Counted from the stretch's first letter, positions 11,939-22,232 are shown. The stretch is 64,000 bases of DNA from Pistricoccus aurantiacus (GCF_007954585.1 NZ_CP042382.1:1364001-1428000), one strand, 5' to 3'. The notes: a model not told the origin generated them from the letters alone. A program made the numbers and translations.

Positions 11939-13158
11939 CGACTGTTACGACAAGTGCCATGACGAGCCGGATGCAGACGGTAACGGTGCTGGGGTCTACC
12001 GGCTCCATCGGCACCAGCACGCTGGATGTCATCGCCCGCCATCCGGACCGCTACCGCGTTCACGCCTTGACGGCCCATCGTTCGAAGGAACGACTGTTCG
12101 AGCAGTGTTTGCGCCATCATCCTGCCCTGGCGGTGCTGGAAGACGAACAGGGCGCGGCCTGGCTGCGGAGCCGATGCCGGGACGCCGGACTGGCGACGGA
12201 AGTGGTTTCCGGTGCGCTGGCGTTGGAAGAAGTATCCCGGGCGCCGGAAGTCCAGGTGGTGATGGCGGCCATCGTCGGCGCCGCCGGATTGCTGCCGACC
12301 CTCGCCGCGGTAAAGGCCGGTAAACGGGTATTGCTCGCCAACAAGGAAGCGCTGGTGATGTCCGGCGCGCTGTTCATGGAAGCGGTGGAGCAGCACGAGG
12401 CGGTTTTATTGCCCATCGATTCCGAACATAACGCTATCTATCAGTGTCTACCGCGTGATCATCGCGGCGGTCTTGGACGTATCGGCGTTTCTCAGCTGCT
12501 GTTGACCGCTTCCGGCGGACCTTTCCTGGGCTGGCGGCGAGAGGAGCTTGTTCGAGTCACCCCGGAGCAGGCCTGCGCGCATCCCAACTGGCGCATGGGG
12601 CGCAAGATTTCCGTGGACAGCGCAACGTTGATGAACAAGGGGCTCGAGCTGATCGAGGCCTGCTGGCTGTTCGATACCGATCCGCAGCAGATTCAGGTGG
12701 TGGTGCACCCCCAGAGCGTGATCCATTCCATGGCCGCGTATCGGGACGGCTCCGTGCTGGCTCAGTTGGGCAACCCGGACATGCGCACCCCCATCGCCTT
12801 CGGGCTTTCCTGGCCGGAACGTATCGAGGCGGGTGTCGATCGGCTGGATCTTTTTGAAGTGGCCCGGCTGGATTTTCAGGCGCCGGATGAAGCGGCCTTT
12901 CCCTGCCTGCGCCTGGCACGTCAGGCCCAGGCCGCCGGCGGCACCGCCCCTGCGGTGCTCAACGCCGCCAACGAAGTGGCGGTGGAGGCCTTCCTGGCCG
13001 GGAAGCTGTCCTTCACCGGTATCGACGAACTGGTGAGGGATGTGCTCGACGACCGCGCGCCGCAATCCGCCAAGGAACTCGGGACGATACTGGAAGAGGA
13101 TAAACGGGCGCGGGCGCTGGCCCGAGACCATCTGGCAAGATGGGGAGGAAACCGCTAA
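11935..13158 (+). CDS. dxr: 1-deoxy-D-xylulose 5-phosphate reductoisomerase
   Basis: Commits to the non-mevalonate isoprenoid pathway (DXP to MEP, NADPH-dependent). The nucleotide-binding [12 protein letters not shown] is at residues 20-31, and the metal/substrate regions [13 protein letters not shown] and [13 protein letters not shown] follow. 407 residues. The ATG at 11935 overlaps the cdsA stop as ATGA; in-frame ATGs at 11959 and 11971 would trim a short poorly conserved tail. Confidence 0.96.
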   Translation: MTTVTTSAMTSRMQTVTVLGSTGSIGTSTLDVIARHPDRYRVHALTAHRSKERLFEQCLRHHPALAVLEDEQGAAWLRSRCRDAGLATEVVSGALALEEVSRAPEVQVVMAAIVGAAGLLPTLAAVKAGKRVLLANKEALVMSGALFMEAVEQHEAVLLPIDSEHNAIYQCLPRDHRGGLGRIGVSQLLLTASGGPFLGWRREELVRVTPEQACAHPNWRMGRKISVDSATLMNKGLELIEACWLFDTDPQQIQVVVHPQSVIHSMAAYRDGSVLAQLGNPDMRTPIAFGLSWPERIEAGVDRLDLFEVARLDFQAPDEAAFPCLRLARQAQAAGGTAPAVLNAANEVAVEAFLAGKLSFTGIDELVRDVLDDRAPQSAKELGTILEEDKRARALARDHLARWGGNR

Positions 13159-14513
13159 TGGGTGTGATACAGAATATTCTCGCGGTCATCGTGGTGCTGG
13201 GTGTCTTGATCACCTTTCATGAATTCGGCCATTTCTGGGTAGCCCGGCGCTGCGGCGTCAAGGTGCTGCGCTTCTCCGTGGGCTTCGGTTCCCCCTTCTG
13301 GTCCCGCTACGACAAACACGGCACGGAGTTCGCTCTGGCGGCGATTCCCCTGGGCGGCTACGTCAAGATGCTCGACGAGCGGGAGGGCCCGGTGGACCCA
13401 AGCGAACAGCATCTGGCCTTCAATCGTCAGAGCGTCTGGAAGCGTATCGCCATCGTCTCCGCCGGTCCGCTGGCCAACTTTCTGCTGGCCATCGTTGCCT
13501 ATTGGCTGATCTTCGTGGTGGGAACCACCACCGCCGCGCCGGTGGTGGGCAACGTCGCCCCGGATTCTCCCGCCGCTCGGGCCGGGCTCGAGCCTGGCCG
13601 GGAAATCGTCGCGATACAGAACGATCCGGTGCGCTCCTGGGAAGACATCAACCTCAAGCTGGTGGCGGCTATCGGCCTCAGCGGCGACCTGAGCGTCGCG
13701 ACCCAGGCGTCCGGAGGCGCCGCCCGGGAATACCGCCTGCCGGTGGAAAACTGGATGGTGGGCCAGGATCCGCCTCGGCCCTTGGCGTCGCTCGGCATCA
13801 CGCCCTGGCAACCGGATTACCCGGCGGTCATCGATCAGATCATGGAAGGCGAGGCCGCGGCACAGGCCGGGCTCGAGAGCGGCGATCGCATCGTGGAAGT
13901 AAATGGTGAGCCGATCGACGACTGGATGGCCTTCGTCGAGCGGATTCGCCAGAACCCGGGACAGCAGCTCGAGATCGAGATAGCCCGCAACGGTGAACGT
14001 CTGAATCGGACCCTGACCCCGGGCAGCCGCCGGCTCGACGATGGCGATACCATCGGTTATATCGGCGCCGGCGTGGCCCCGGTGCCCTGGCCGGAGGAAT
14101 ATCGGCGGGAGATTCGCTACGGTCCCGTCGCAGCGGTAGGGCAAGCATTTGCCCGCACCGGGGAAATGTCGCTTCTCACCCTGGATGCGATTCGCAAGAT
14201 GATTCAGGGGCTGATTTCCCCCAGCAACCTTTCCGGTCCGATCACCATCGCTCGAGTGGCGGGAGAATCTGCCCGCAGCGGTTTCGAGAGCTTCGTCGGT
14301 TTCATGGCTTATCTCTCCATCAGCCTGGGGGTGCTCAACCTGTTGCCCATCCCGGTACTGGACGGCGGCCACCTGATCTATTACCTGGTGGAGGTAGTGC
14401 GCGGGCGGCCCGTCTCGGAACAGGCTCAGGCGCTAGGTCTGCGAGTCGGCCTGGTACTGGTGGGTGGCCTGATGATGATGGCGCTGTATTTCGATCTGAT
14501 GCGGCTCTGGTAA
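13158..14513 (+). CDS. rseP: Site-2 intramembrane metalloprotease, sigma-E pathway
   Basis: Cleaves the anti-sigma factor RseA within the membrane during envelope stress and clears signal-peptide remnants. The zinc motif HEFGH is at residues 21-25 in the first membrane helix, two PDZ domains occupy the periplasmic middle, and the second active-site motif NLLPIPVLDGGHL lies near the C-terminus. The start is ATG 13158, one base overlapping the dxr stop, with GGAGGA upstream. 451 residues, as in E. coli. Confidence 0.96.
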   Translation: MGVIQNILAVIVVLGVLITFHEFGHFWVARRCGVKVLRFSVGFGSPFWSRYDKHGTEFALAAIPLGGYVKMLDEREGPVDPSEQHLAFNRQSVWKRIAIVSAGPLANFLLAIVAYWLIFVVGTTTAAPVVGNVAPDSPAARAGLEPGREIVAIQNDPVRSWEDINLKLVAAIGLSGDLSVATQASGGAAREYRLPVENWMVGQDPPRPLASLGITPWQPDYPAVIDQIMEGEAAAQAGLESGDRIVEVNGEPIDDWMAFVERIRQNPGQQLEIEIARNGERLNRTLTPGSRRLDDGDTIGYIGAGVAPVPWPEEYRREIRYGPVAAVGQAFARTGEMSLLTLDAIRKMIQGLISPSNLSGPITIARVAGESARSGFESFVGFMAYLSISLGVLNLLPIPVLDGGHLIYYLVEVVRGRPVSEQAQALGLRVGLVLVGGLMMMALYFDLMRLW

Positions 14514-14666
14514 GCGGGCTCGATTTACCTGGAAAGCCGTCGCTAGGCCGGTGACGTCATGCGTCGCCTGACAAGGGATTACGCGGCGTACCTTGTCAGC
14601 GGACCCTACAAATGGATAAGGTGCCCCTCTGATAAGCGGGCAGACCAACGCGAGTGAATCGACTGC

Positions 14667-17006
14667 ATGAAACTCAAGACTCTAGGACTGGCGGCGCTGC
14701 TGCTTTCCGGCGCCCAGGCGGCGCTGGCGGATTCTTTCACCGTCTCCGATATCCGAGTGGAAGGGCTGCAGCGGGTTTCCGCTGCCTCCGTCTTCAATGC
14801 GTTTCCGATCAGCGCCAATCAGCAGGTGAACGACCAGGAACTGGCGCAGGCGTCCAGGTCGCTGTTTGCCACGGGTCTGTTCGACGATATTCAGCTTGCC
14901 CGGGACGGCAACGTGCTGGTCATCCAGGTAGAGGAACGTCCCTTCATCACGGATATCGAGATCACCGGCAACTCCCAGATCGAGGAGGAGCAGCTGCGCA
15001 ATGGCCTCAAGGAAGCCGGACTCGCGGAAGGTCAGGCCTTGGAGCGCTCCACCCTGGATGAGATCGAGCGTGAGCTCGAACAGGTCTATCAGGCTCAGGG
15101 CCGCTACAGCGCGCGGATCGATACCAGCGTCGAGGAAATCGACGAAGGCCGGGTGCGGGTCAAGATCGACATCAACGAAGGGGCGGTGGCGAAGATTCGT
15201 CAGATCAATATCGTCGGCAACCAGGACTACGACGATGACACCCTGCGGGATCTCTTCGAGCTGGAAGACAGCCCGGGGTTTTTCTTCGGCTGGTTCAGCG
15301 ACGACGAATACTCCCGGGAGCGTCTGGCCGGGGATCTTGAGCGGCTGCGCTCCTGGTATCTCGACCGGGGCTACGTGAATTTCAATATCACCTCGACTCA
15401 GGTATCCATCAGCCCGGACAAGTCGCGCATCTTCGTGACCGTCAATATCGAGGAAGGCCGGCAGTACCGTCTGGACGGCATTCACTTTGCGGGCGATCTG
15501 AAGATTCCTGAATCCGAGGCGCGCAAGCTGGTCGAGGCGAAGCCGGGAGAAATCTTTTCTCGCAGCGACATCACCGCTTCCTCGGAAGCGCTGCGCTCGC
15601 GGCTGGGGGCGGAAGGGTTCGCCTTCGCCAACGTGGAGGGCGTACCTGAAGTCTCTCCCGGCGGCGATACCGTGGACGTTACCTTCCGCATCGATCCCGG
15701 CAAGCGGGCCTACGTGCGGCGCATCAATTTCGTCGGCAACACCACCACGGAAGACGAGGTGCTGCGCCGGGAAATGATCCAGATGGAAAGCGCCCCCGCC
15801 TCAACGGAACAGATCAGCCAGTCCCGCCAGCGTCTGGAGCGTCTTGGCTTTTTCAGGCAGGTCGATGTGGAAACCCGCCCGGTGCCCGGCGAACCGGATC
15901 AACTGGATGTGACCTACAACGTCGAGGAACAGCCCTCCGGTTCGATCAAGGCAAGCGTCGGCTATTCCCAGAGCGCCGGGGTCATCTATGGTGCTTCTCT
16001 GGCCCAGGACAACTTCCTGGGAACCGGCAATCGAGTCAATGTCGGCGCCCAGCGCAGCGACACTTTCACCAGCGTCAACTTCGGTTTCACCGATCCCTAC
16101 TGGACCTTGAGCGGCATCTCCCGGGGTTACAACCTCTACTATCGGGAAACCGATTACGAGGACTCGGATATCTCCACCTACTCCACGGACGCTTATGGCG
16201 CCGGTATCAATTTCGGCTATCCGATCAACGAACTTTCACGGCTCAACTTCGGCGTCAGCGCGGAAGACCTGTCCATCTCCACCTACAGCGACACCAACTC
16301 GGAAATCGTGCGTTACGTGGAAGATGAAGGCGAAGACGCCCAGAGCCTCAAGCTCAGCGCCAGCTGGACCCGCAACGCCCTGAATCGCGGTATCATGCCC
16401 ACCGCCGGCAGCTATCAGCGCCTGTCTCTGGAAACCGCGGTGCCCGGCAGCGACGCGGAATACTACAAGCTGCGTTACAAGGGGCAGAAACTCTTCGAAC
16501 TGAGCGACACCTGGTCCCTCAAGTTCGGCACGAGCCTGGGCTACGCGGATGTGCTGGGTAGCAACGATCCCTATCCTTTCTACGAAAACTTCTTCGCCGG
16601 GGGACTGGGTTCCGTGCGTGGCTTTACCGCCAACACCCTAGGCCCGGCGACCACCGAGCGCGGTCGAGGCGACGATCGTACCCTGGGGGGCAACGTGCTG
16701 GTGGAAGGCACTGCGGAAGTGATCTTCCCGACGCCGTTCATCGAGGATCAGCGTTCCGTGCAGACCAGTCTGTTCCTGGATGCGGGTAACACCTTCCTGA
16801 CGGACTGCTACGACGTGCTGGAAGGCGACGGCCCCTCCGAGTGCGAGTCGGGTGTGGAGATTGGCGATCTGCGCTACAGTGTCGGCCTGGGCGTTTCCTG
16901 GCTGACGCCGGTGGGACCGCTGACCTTCAGCGTCGCCGAACCGTTGAACGATGAAAGCGAGGACGATACTCAGGTCTTCCAGTTCTCCCTGGGTCAGACT
17001 TTCTAG
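14667..17006 (+). CDS. bamA: Outer membrane protein assembly factor BamA
   Basis: Omp85 protein, the core of the complex that folds beta-barrel proteins into the outer membrane. A signal peptide (MKLKTLGLAALLLSG..ALA) precedes five POTRA repeats up to about residue 420 and a 16-strand barrel. The conserved VRGF motif (GGLGSVRGF) and a C-terminal Phe are present. At 779 residues it is slightly shorter than the E. coli protein. The 153-bp gap before it holds a 9-bp inverted repeat (14568-14576/14591-14599) but no promoter I trust. Confidence 0.96.
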   Translation: MKLKTLGLAALLLSGAQAALADSFTVSDIRVEGLQRVSAASVFNAFPISANQQVNDQELAQASRSLFATGLFDDIQLARDGNVLVIQVEERPFITDIEITGNSQIEEEQLRNGLKEAGLAEGQALERSTLDEIERELEQVYQAQGRYSARIDTSVEEIDEGRVRVKIDINEGAVAKIRQINIVGNQDYDDDTLRDLFELEDSPGFFFGWFSDDEYSRERLAGDLERLRSWYLDRGYVNFNITSTQVSISPDKSRIFVTVNIEEGRQYRLDGIHFAGDLKIPESEARKLVEAKPGEIFSRSDITASSEALRSRLGAEGFAFANVEGVPEVSPGGDTVDVTFRIDPGKRAYVRRINFVGNTTTEDEVLRREMIQMESAPASTEQISQSRQRLERLGFFRQVDVETRPVPGEPDQLDVTYNVEEQPSGSIKASVGYSQSAGVIYGASLAQDNFLGTGNRVNVGAQRSDTFTSVNFGFTDPYWTLSGISRGYNLYYRETDYEDSDISTYSTDAYGAGINFGYPINELSRLNFGVSAEDLSISTYSDTNSEIVRYVEDEGEDAQSLKLSASWTRNALNRGIMPTAGSYQRLSLETAVPGSDAEYYKLRYKGQKLFELSDTWSLKFGTSLGYADVLGSNDPYPFYENFFAGGLGSVRGFTANTLGPATTERGRGDDRTLGGNVLVEGTAEVIFPTPFIEDQRSVQTSLFLDAGNTFLTDCYDVLEGDGPSECESGVEIGDLRYSVGLGVSWLTPVGPLTFSVAEPLNDESEDDTQVFQFSLGQTF

Positions 17007-17104
17007 ATCCGGCAAGCAAAGGTCGTTGGCGGAAGCGTAGCGGTTCCGTCGAGGTCGACGGATAAGTCGTACAGAAAACTAAAGAAATCAGTGGGAAGAC
17101 AACC

Positions 17105-17608
17105 ATGCGCAAGTTGACCGGAGCTCTTTTTTTCGTCTGTTTGCTGGGGAGCCTTGGAGCACAGGCGGCGGAAGTGGCGGTACTGGATTGGCGCAAGGCG
17201 CTGCTGGATACCCAGGCGGCCCAGCGGTCGATGAATCAGCTCAAGAACCAGATCGCCGGCCAGCAGCAGGAAGCCGAGGCTCTGGGCAAGGAGTTGCAGT
17301 CGCTTCAGGAGCGGCTGCAGCGCGACGGCGCGACCATGTCCGACGCTCAGCGTCAATCCGCCCAGCAGGAATTTCAAACGAAAGGTCAGCGTTTCCAGCA
17401 GCTTCGCCAGCAGATCGCCGAAGCGCGCATGCGCTCGGAAAAGACTTTTCTCGATCAGGCTCAGCCCAAACTCGAGCGGGCGGTGGATCAGGTGATCGAA
17501 CGCCACGACATCGAGGTGCTGGCGGATCGAGAGGGCGTGATTCATACGGACATCGAGCTGCTCGACGTGACCGAGGAGGTCACCGAGATTCTCAACTCGC
17601 TCAACTGA
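17105..17608 (+). CDS. skp: Periplasmic chaperone Skp/OmpH
   Basis: Trimeric chaperone that carries unfolded outer-membrane proteins through the periplasm to BAM. The signal peptide ends at AQA/A; the rest is a long charged, Gln-rich coiled coil, as in the tentacles of Skp, ending with a strand-rich section (LERAVDQVIERHDIEVLADR). 167 residues. Lying directly between bamA and lpxD is the classic position. Confidence 0.93.
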   Translation: MRKLTGALFFVCLLGSLGAQAAEVAVLDWRKALLDTQAAQRSMNQLKNQIAGQQQEAEALGKELQSLQERLQRDGATMSDAQRQSAQQEFQTKGQRFQQLRQQIAEARMRSEKTFLDQAQPKLERAVDQVIERHDIEVLADREGVIHTDIELLDVTEEVTEILNSLN

Positions 17609-17654
17609 GGCTTGCGTACGGATTCCTGGTACCGCATCCCTGGCATTCCCGGTT

Positions 17655-18740
17655 ATGAATAATAATGACATCTCTTACACGCTTCAGGCCCTCGCCGAGC
17701 ATCTGGATGCCCGGCTGATCGGCGACGGTGCCCGGCAGGTCCGCGCCTTGGCGACCCTCGGTGACGCGGGGCCTGACGATATCGCCTTCCTGGCCAATCG
17801 CGCCTATCTCAAGTATCTGCCCGGTACCCGGGCCGGCGCCGTTCTGCTGCACCCCAGTCACGCGGACGAGTGCCCCGTTGCCTGTCTGACCCTGGACAAT
17901 CCCTATCTGGGCTATGCCCGGCTCTCGCGGTTGTTCGATCCCCTGGCTGCCCGCTTCGAGGCCGGCGTGCACGAAAGCGCCATCGTTTCTCCGAGCGCCA
18001 GGATTGGGGAAAACGTGCAGATCGGCCCCCAGGCGGTGATCGAGGCGGGCGTCGTGATCGAACGGGACGTGGTCGTCGGTCCTGGCTGCGTGGTGGGCGC
18101 GGATAGCGTGATCGGCGAGGGGTCACGCCTGCACGCCAACGCCACCGTGGCTCACGGGGTGATGATCGGCAAGCGCACCATTCTGCACAGCGGCTGCGTG
18201 ATCGGCGGCGACGGTTTCGGCTTCGCCCACGATGGCAGCCGCTGGCACAAGATTGCCCAGCTCGGCGGCGTGGTGCTGGGGGACGACGTGGAGGTCGGCA
18301 GCTGCTCGAGCATCGATCGCGGGGCGCTGGGAGATACGCTGATCGGCAATGACGTCAAGATCGACAGCCAGGTGCAGATCGCCCATAACGTCCAGATCGG
18401 CGATCACAGCGCCTTGGCGGGCTGTGTGGGCATCGCCGGATCCACCCGAGTGGGCCGCCACTGCATGCTGGGCGGCGGGGTGGGGCTTTCCGGTCATCTG
18501 ACCCTCTGCGACGGGGTGCAGGTCACCGGCATGAGTCTGGTGAGCCATTCGATCCACGAGCCCGGCGTCTATTCCTCCGGCGCCGGCGGCACCATGCCCA
18601 ACAGTCAGTGGCGCAAGAACGCCGTGCGCTTCAAGCAGCTCGATGCCCTCGCCAAGCGCCTGTCGCGTCTCGAAAAACGTAGGGACGAGAAACCTGACGT
18701 CGAAAGGCAGCGCGACGAGAAATACAAGGACGATAGTTGA
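17655..18740 (+). CDS. lpxD: UDP-3-O-(3-hydroxyacyl)glucosamine N-acyltransferase
   Basis: Third step of lipid A synthesis. It has an N-terminal uridine-binding domain, then many hexapeptide repeats of a left-handed beta helix, and the active-site segment GGDGFGFAHDG with its following His. 361 residues; the last 30 or so are highly charged (KRLSRLEKRRDEKPD...) and look like an extended C-terminal helix. Confidence 0.95.
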   Translation: MNNNDISYTLQALAEHLDARLIGDGARQVRALATLGDAGPDDIAFLANRAYLKYLPGTRAGAVLLHPSHADECPVACLTLDNPYLGYARLSRLFDPLAARFEAGVHESAIVSPSARIGENVQIGPQAVIEAGVVIERDVVVGPGCVVGADSVIGEGSRLHANATVAHGVMIGKRTILHSGCVIGGDGFGFAHDGSRWHKIAQLGGVVLGDDVEVGSCSSIDRGALGDTLIGNDVKIDSQVQIAHNVQIGDHSALAGCVGIAGSTRVGRHCMLGGGVGLSGHLTLCDGVQVTGMSLVSHSIHEPGVYSSGAGGTMPNSQWRKNAVRFKQLDALAKRLSRLEKRRDEKPDVERQRDEKYKDDS

Positions 18741-18844
18741 GCTAGACAGGCCGGTGCCAGCTGTCGTCGAGCACGCAACTCGAGGAGCTGGCGGATTCAT
18801 GCCCGTTCGGAAGTGGGCATTTCGCTATTTCAGAGGTTGCATCG

Positions 18845-19288
18845 ATGGTAATGGACATCAATCAAATCCGAGAGTATCTGCCCCACCGCTATCCGTTCCT
18901 GCTGGTGGATCGGGTGCTGGAGCTGGACCTGGGGGAGCGCATCGTCGCCTACAAGAACGTCAGCATCAACGAGCCGTTCTTCAATGGCCATTTCCCGCAC
19001 CATCCGATCATGCCCGGGGTGCTGGTGGTGGAAGCTCTCGCTCAGGCCTGCGGTATCCTCGGCTTCAAGACCGTCGACAAGCGCCCGGCGGACGGCTATG
19101 TCTATTACCTGGTGGGCAGTGACAACGTGCGTTTCAAGCGCCCGGTCATGCCCGGCGATCAACTGCTTCTGGAAGCCAACGTGATGCGCGAGAAACGCGG
19201 CATCTGGAAGTTCGACTGCAAGGCGACGATAGACGGTGAGATCGCTTGCGCGGCGGAAATCATCTGTGCCGAGAGGAAGGTCGCTTGA
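18845..19288 (+). CDS. fabZ: 3-hydroxyacyl-[acyl-carrier-protein] dehydratase
   Basis: Dehydrates beta-hydroxyacyl-ACP in fatty-acid elongation, competing with lipid A synthesis for hydroxyacyl-ACP. Hot-dog fold with the catalytic His and Glu in [21 protein letters not shown]-type sequence around residues 45-65. Starts at ATG 18845 (or 18851), with CAGAGG upstream. The stop overlaps the lpxA start. Confidence 0.96.
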   Translation: MVMDINQIREYLPHRYPFLLVDRVLELDLGERIVAYKNVSINEPFFNGHFPHHPIMPGVLVVEALAQACGILGFKTVDKRPADGYVYYLVGSDNVRFKRPVMPGDQLLLEANVMREKRGIWKFDCKATIDGEIACAAEIICAERKVA

Positions 19289-20052
19289 TTCATCCCACAG
19301 CCATCGTCGACCCCAAGGCTCACCTGGACGAAGACGTGGAGGTGGGGCCCTTCACGGTCATCGGACCGGGCGTCACGATACGCCGTGGCAGTCGTATCGG
19401 CCCCCACGTAGTCGTTAAAGGGCCTTGCGTGCTTGGCGAACGCACTCGCATCTTTCAATTCGCCTCCGTGGGGGAGGACTGTCAGGACAAGAAGTACGCC
19501 GGCGAGCCGACCCGTCTGGAACTCGGTGACGACAACGTGATTCGCGAATGCGTTACCCTGCATCGCGGTACCGTGCAGGATCGCGGCGTCACCACCATCG
19601 GCAGTCGCAACCTGTTCATGGCCTACGCGCACGTGGGTCACGACTGCGTGATCGGCGACGACTGTATTCTCGCCAACCAGGTCACCCTGGCGGGACACGT
19701 CAAGCTCGGCGATTCCGTGGTGCTCGGTGGCCTTTCGGCGATCCACCAGTTCTGTCACTTCGGCGAGCACGCCATGGCCGGCGGCGGCTCGATCATCACC
19801 AAGGATACCCCCGCCTATGTGATCATCAACGGCAATCCGGCCAAACCTTATGGACTCAACCTTGTGGGACTCAAGCGACGCGGGTTTTCCAGCGAGGCGA
19901 TCAACGCCCTCGGCGAATGCTACAAGCTGGTCTATCGCAAGGGCTTGACCGTGGAACAGGCCTTGAGCGTCATCGACAGCCGTTTCAACCTGCCGGAAAC
20001 CCGAACCTTCGCCGAATCCATCCGCGTATCGACCCGCGGGATTCTTCGCTAA
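19285..20052 (+). CDS. lpxA: UDP-N-acetylglucosamine acyltransferase
   Basis: First step of lipid A synthesis. The conserved reading [13 protein letters not shown] begins right after a TTG at 19285 that overlaps the fabZ stop, and AGGAAGG lies 5-10 bases upstream, so I take TTG as the start (255 residues). The longer frame from ATG 19246 would lie inside fabZ and is unlike the family. The beta-helix hexapeptides and the catalytic-His segment (AYAHVGHDC) are present. Confidence 0.95.
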   Translation: MIHPTAIVDPKAHLDEDVEVGPFTVIGPGVTIRRGSRIGPHVVVKGPCVLGERTRIFQFASVGEDCQDKKYAGEPTRLELGDDNVIRECVTLHRGTVQDRGVTTIGSRNLFMAYAHVGHDCVIGDDCILANQVTLAGHVKLGDSVVLGGLSAIHQFCHFGEHAMAGGGSIITKDTPAYVIINGNPAKPYGLNLVGLKRRGFSSEAINALGECYKLVYRKGLTVEQALSVIDSRFNLPETRTFAESIRVSTRGILR

Positions 20053-20089
20053 ATCATGGGCCAAGTGGCGCCGAGAACCCGTTTACGAG

Positions 20090-20202
20090 CTAGCGAGTTA
20101 GAGCCAGGCGAGGCAAATTCGAACGAAAAAGCGGAGTTTACATGGAGTAAATGAGCATTTTGAGATCGAATTTAACGACGAATGGCCGACACGCAGCAGA
20201 TC
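20090..20202. repeat. 113-bp inverted-repeat element, copy A (lpxB 5' end)
   Basis: Matches the reverse complement of 22023-22135 at 109 of 113 positions. Inside it nested complementary arms could form one long imperfect hairpin: AAATTCGA (20115-20122) with TCGAATTT (20166-20173), and TTTAC (20137-20141) with GTAAA (20147-20151). The element contains the GGAG ribosome site (20144-20147), the ATG of lpxB (20151) and its first 17 or so codons. Weaker similarity continues about 20 bp outward. Confidence 0.9.
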
Positions 20203-21428
20203 GTAAGCAGGTTCTCAAGGTCTATCTGGTCGCCGGCGAACTCTCCGGCGACCTGCTGGGCGCCAGCCTGATGCGCGCGCTGAAGGCGCTGGGCCGGCCG
20301 ATACTGTTTCGCGGCATCGGCGGCGCCCATATGCAGGCGGAAGGGTTCGACAGCCGCTATCCGCTGGAGACGCTTTCGGTGATGGGCCTGGTGGAAGTGC
20401 TCAAGCACCTGCCGAAACTCATCAAGGTGCGCCGGGAGCTGATCCGGGACGCCCTGGCCTGGCAGCCGGACATCATGCTCGGTATCGATGCGCCGGATTT
20501 CAATCTGGGCCTGGAGCGGCGGCTTCGCGAGGCGGGGGTGACCACCGCCCACTATGTCAGTCCTTCCGTCTGGGCCTGGCGCCAGGGCCGAGTCAAGGGA
20601 ATCGCCCGCTCCGTGGACGCCATGCTGACCTTCCTGCCCTTCGAGGCTGCCTTCTATCGGCGTCACCAAGTGCCGGTCGCCTTCGTCGGCCATCCCACCG
20701 CGGATGAGCTGCCGCTGGAAAATGATCGTCTGGGAGCTCGCAAAGCCCTAGGGCTCTCGGAGAACGCGCCGCTTCTGGCGGTGCTGCCCGGCTCCCGAGG
20801 GAGCGAGATTCGCTTTCTCGGCCCGACCTTTCTCGAGGCGGTGGGCCTCCTGGCGGAGCGAACTGCCGATCTCGAGGTGGTGATTCCCGCGGCGACCTCC
20901 CAGCGTCGTCAGGAACTCGATGCCTTGTTGAAAGCATTTCCCGATCTCGAGCCACGGGTCACGGTGCTCGACGGTCAGGCCCGAGAAGCCATGATCGCCA
21001 GCGATCTGGTGCTGCTGACCTCCGGCACCGCTGCCTTGGAAGCCATGCTGTGTCATCGCCCCATGCTGGTGGCCTACAAGATGGCACCGGCCACTCATTG
21101 GTTGGCTCGGCGGCTGGTCAAGACCGAGTGGATTTCCCTGCCCAACCTGATCGCCCGGGAAACCCTGGTGCCGGAGCTGATCCAGGACGCCGCCAGCCCT
21201 CAGGCCATCGCCGACGAACTGGCGGCCCTGCTGGAAGACGAAAGCGCACGCAGCGCTCTGGAAACGCGCTTTGCCGAGATGCACGCCGGGCTGCAGCGAG
21301 GAGCAAGCCGTCGGGCCGCGGAGGCCATCATGGCCTTGATCGAGGGACGTGAGCTTCCGCCAAGCGTCGATGCAGAAGCGATTTTCGACGATACGGCTCA
21401 GCAAGGCTCGCGAGGCAGCGCGCCGTGA
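20151..21428 (+). CDS. lpxB: Lipid-A-disaccharide synthase
   Basis: Inner-membrane-associated GT19 glycosyltransferase joining UDP-diacylglucosamine to lipid X. The family core starts at [16 protein letters not shown], about residue 23; [10 protein letters not shown] and LPGSRGSEI follow. The only in-frame ATG is 20151, preceded by GGAG at 20144-20147, and both lie in the repeat listed above, so the first 17 residues ([17 protein letters not shown]) come from the repeat and are not family sequence. A TTG at 20160 is the only other nearby start. Confidence 0.95.
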   Translation: MSILRSNLTTNGRHAADRKQVLKVYLVAGELSGDLLGASLMRALKALGRPILFRGIGGAHMQAEGFDSRYPLETLSVMGLVEVLKHLPKLIKVRRELIRDALAWQPDIMLGIDAPDFNLGLERRLREAGVTTAHYVSPSVWAWRQGRVKGIARSVDAMLTFLPFEAAFYRRHQVPVAFVGHPTADELPLENDRLGARKALGLSENAPLLAVLPGSRGSEIRFLGPTFLEAVGLLAERTADLEVVIPAATSQRRQELDALLKAFPDLEPRVTVLDGQAREAMIASDLVLLTSGTAALEAMLCHRPMLVAYKMAPATHWLARRLVKTEWISLPNLIARETLVPELIQDAASPQAIADELAALLEDESARSALETRFAEMHAGLQRGASRRAAEAIMALIEGRELPPSVDAEAIFDDTAQQGSRGSAP

Positions 21429-22024
21429 CAATGAACCATCCGCCGTTACTCATCGATTACTCAGGACCATTCCTGGCCGGCGTCGACGAGGTGGGCCGCG
21501 GGCCCTTGGTAGGCGCGGTGGTGGCCGCGGCGGTAATTCTCGACCCGAATAACCCCATCGAAGGACTCAAGGATTCCAAGGCGCTGAGCGCCGAGCACCG
21601 GGAGCGGCTTGATAGCGAGATTCGCCGTCATGCCCTGGCCTTCGCCATCGCCGAGGCCTCGGCCCTGGAAGTCGACGAACTCAATATCTATCATGCCACC
21701 CACCTGGCCATGCGTCGGGCGGTGGATGCCTTGGCGCCCCAGGCGGAATATCTGCTGGTGGACGGCAACCGGCTGCCGGGTCATCATCTTCCCGGTCAGG
21801 CGGTGGTCAAGGGGGATGCCCGACATCCGGCCATCGCCGCGGCGTCGATCCTGGCCAAGGTGGCCCGGGACTGCCAGATGGTCGCCCTGGACGCTCGACA
21901 CCCTGAGTACGGCTTCGCTCGTCACAAGGGTTATCCCACCGCGCAGCATCTGGCCGCTCTTGAACGCCTGGGGCCATTGGCGGAACATCGCAGGAGCTTC
22001 GCCCCTGTAAGAGCATGCTTGTGA
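21425..22024 (+). CDS. rnhB: Ribonuclease HII
   Basis: Cuts RNA of RNA-DNA hybrids, including single misincorporated ribonucleotides. The catalytic acidic residues sit in [16 protein letters not shown] and the later segment [18 protein letters not shown] and [11 protein letters not shown] complete the family pattern. GTG 21425 overlaps the lpxB stop; ATG 21431 is an alternative. The stop codon (22022-22024) touches the second repeat copy. Confidence 0.95.
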   Translation: MTMNHPPLLIDYSGPFLAGVDEVGRGPLVGAVVAAAVILDPNNPIEGLKDSKALSAEHRERLDSEIRRHALAFAIAEASALEVDELNIYHATHLAMRRAVDALAPQAEYLLVDGNRLPGHHLPGQAVVKGDARHPAIAAASILAKVARDCQMVALDARHPEYGFARHKGYPTAQHLAALERLGPLAEHRRSFAPVRACL

Positions 22025-22135
22025 TCTGCTGCGTGTCGGCCATACGTCGTTAAATTCGATCTCAAAATGCTCATTTACTCCGTGTAAACTGCGCTTTTTC
22101 GTTCGAATTTGCCTCGTCTGGCTCTAACTCGCTAG
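22023..22135. repeat. 113-bp inverted-repeat element, copy B (after rnhB)
   Basis: Reverse complement of copy A with four substitutions. It begins within the rnhB stop codon and lies in the opposite orientation to copy A, 1.82 kb away (inner edges). On the minus strand it carries the same ribosome site and ATG as the lpxB start, but here that frame runs back into rnhB antisense and is not a gene. Confidence 0.9.
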
Positions 22136-22232
22136 ATCGCAAACAAGCTCTTAAGAGACAGCTTGCGCTCCTGTAGTGACCGGCGGTGGGTATCAACCGT
22201 CTTTCTGTTCATCTTCTCTTCACGAGTTCGCC

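Noticed and set aside
14593-14620. TTGTCA-16-GATAAG as a bamA promoter, or a sigma-E site nearby
   Set aside because: The -10 is poor, and no GGAACTT/TCTGA pair with correct spacing was found, so the match is no better than chance.
22176-22232. Longer dnaE start at 22176
   Set aside because: The extra 19 codons are not family-like; [12 protein letters not shown] at 22233 is the conserved beginning.
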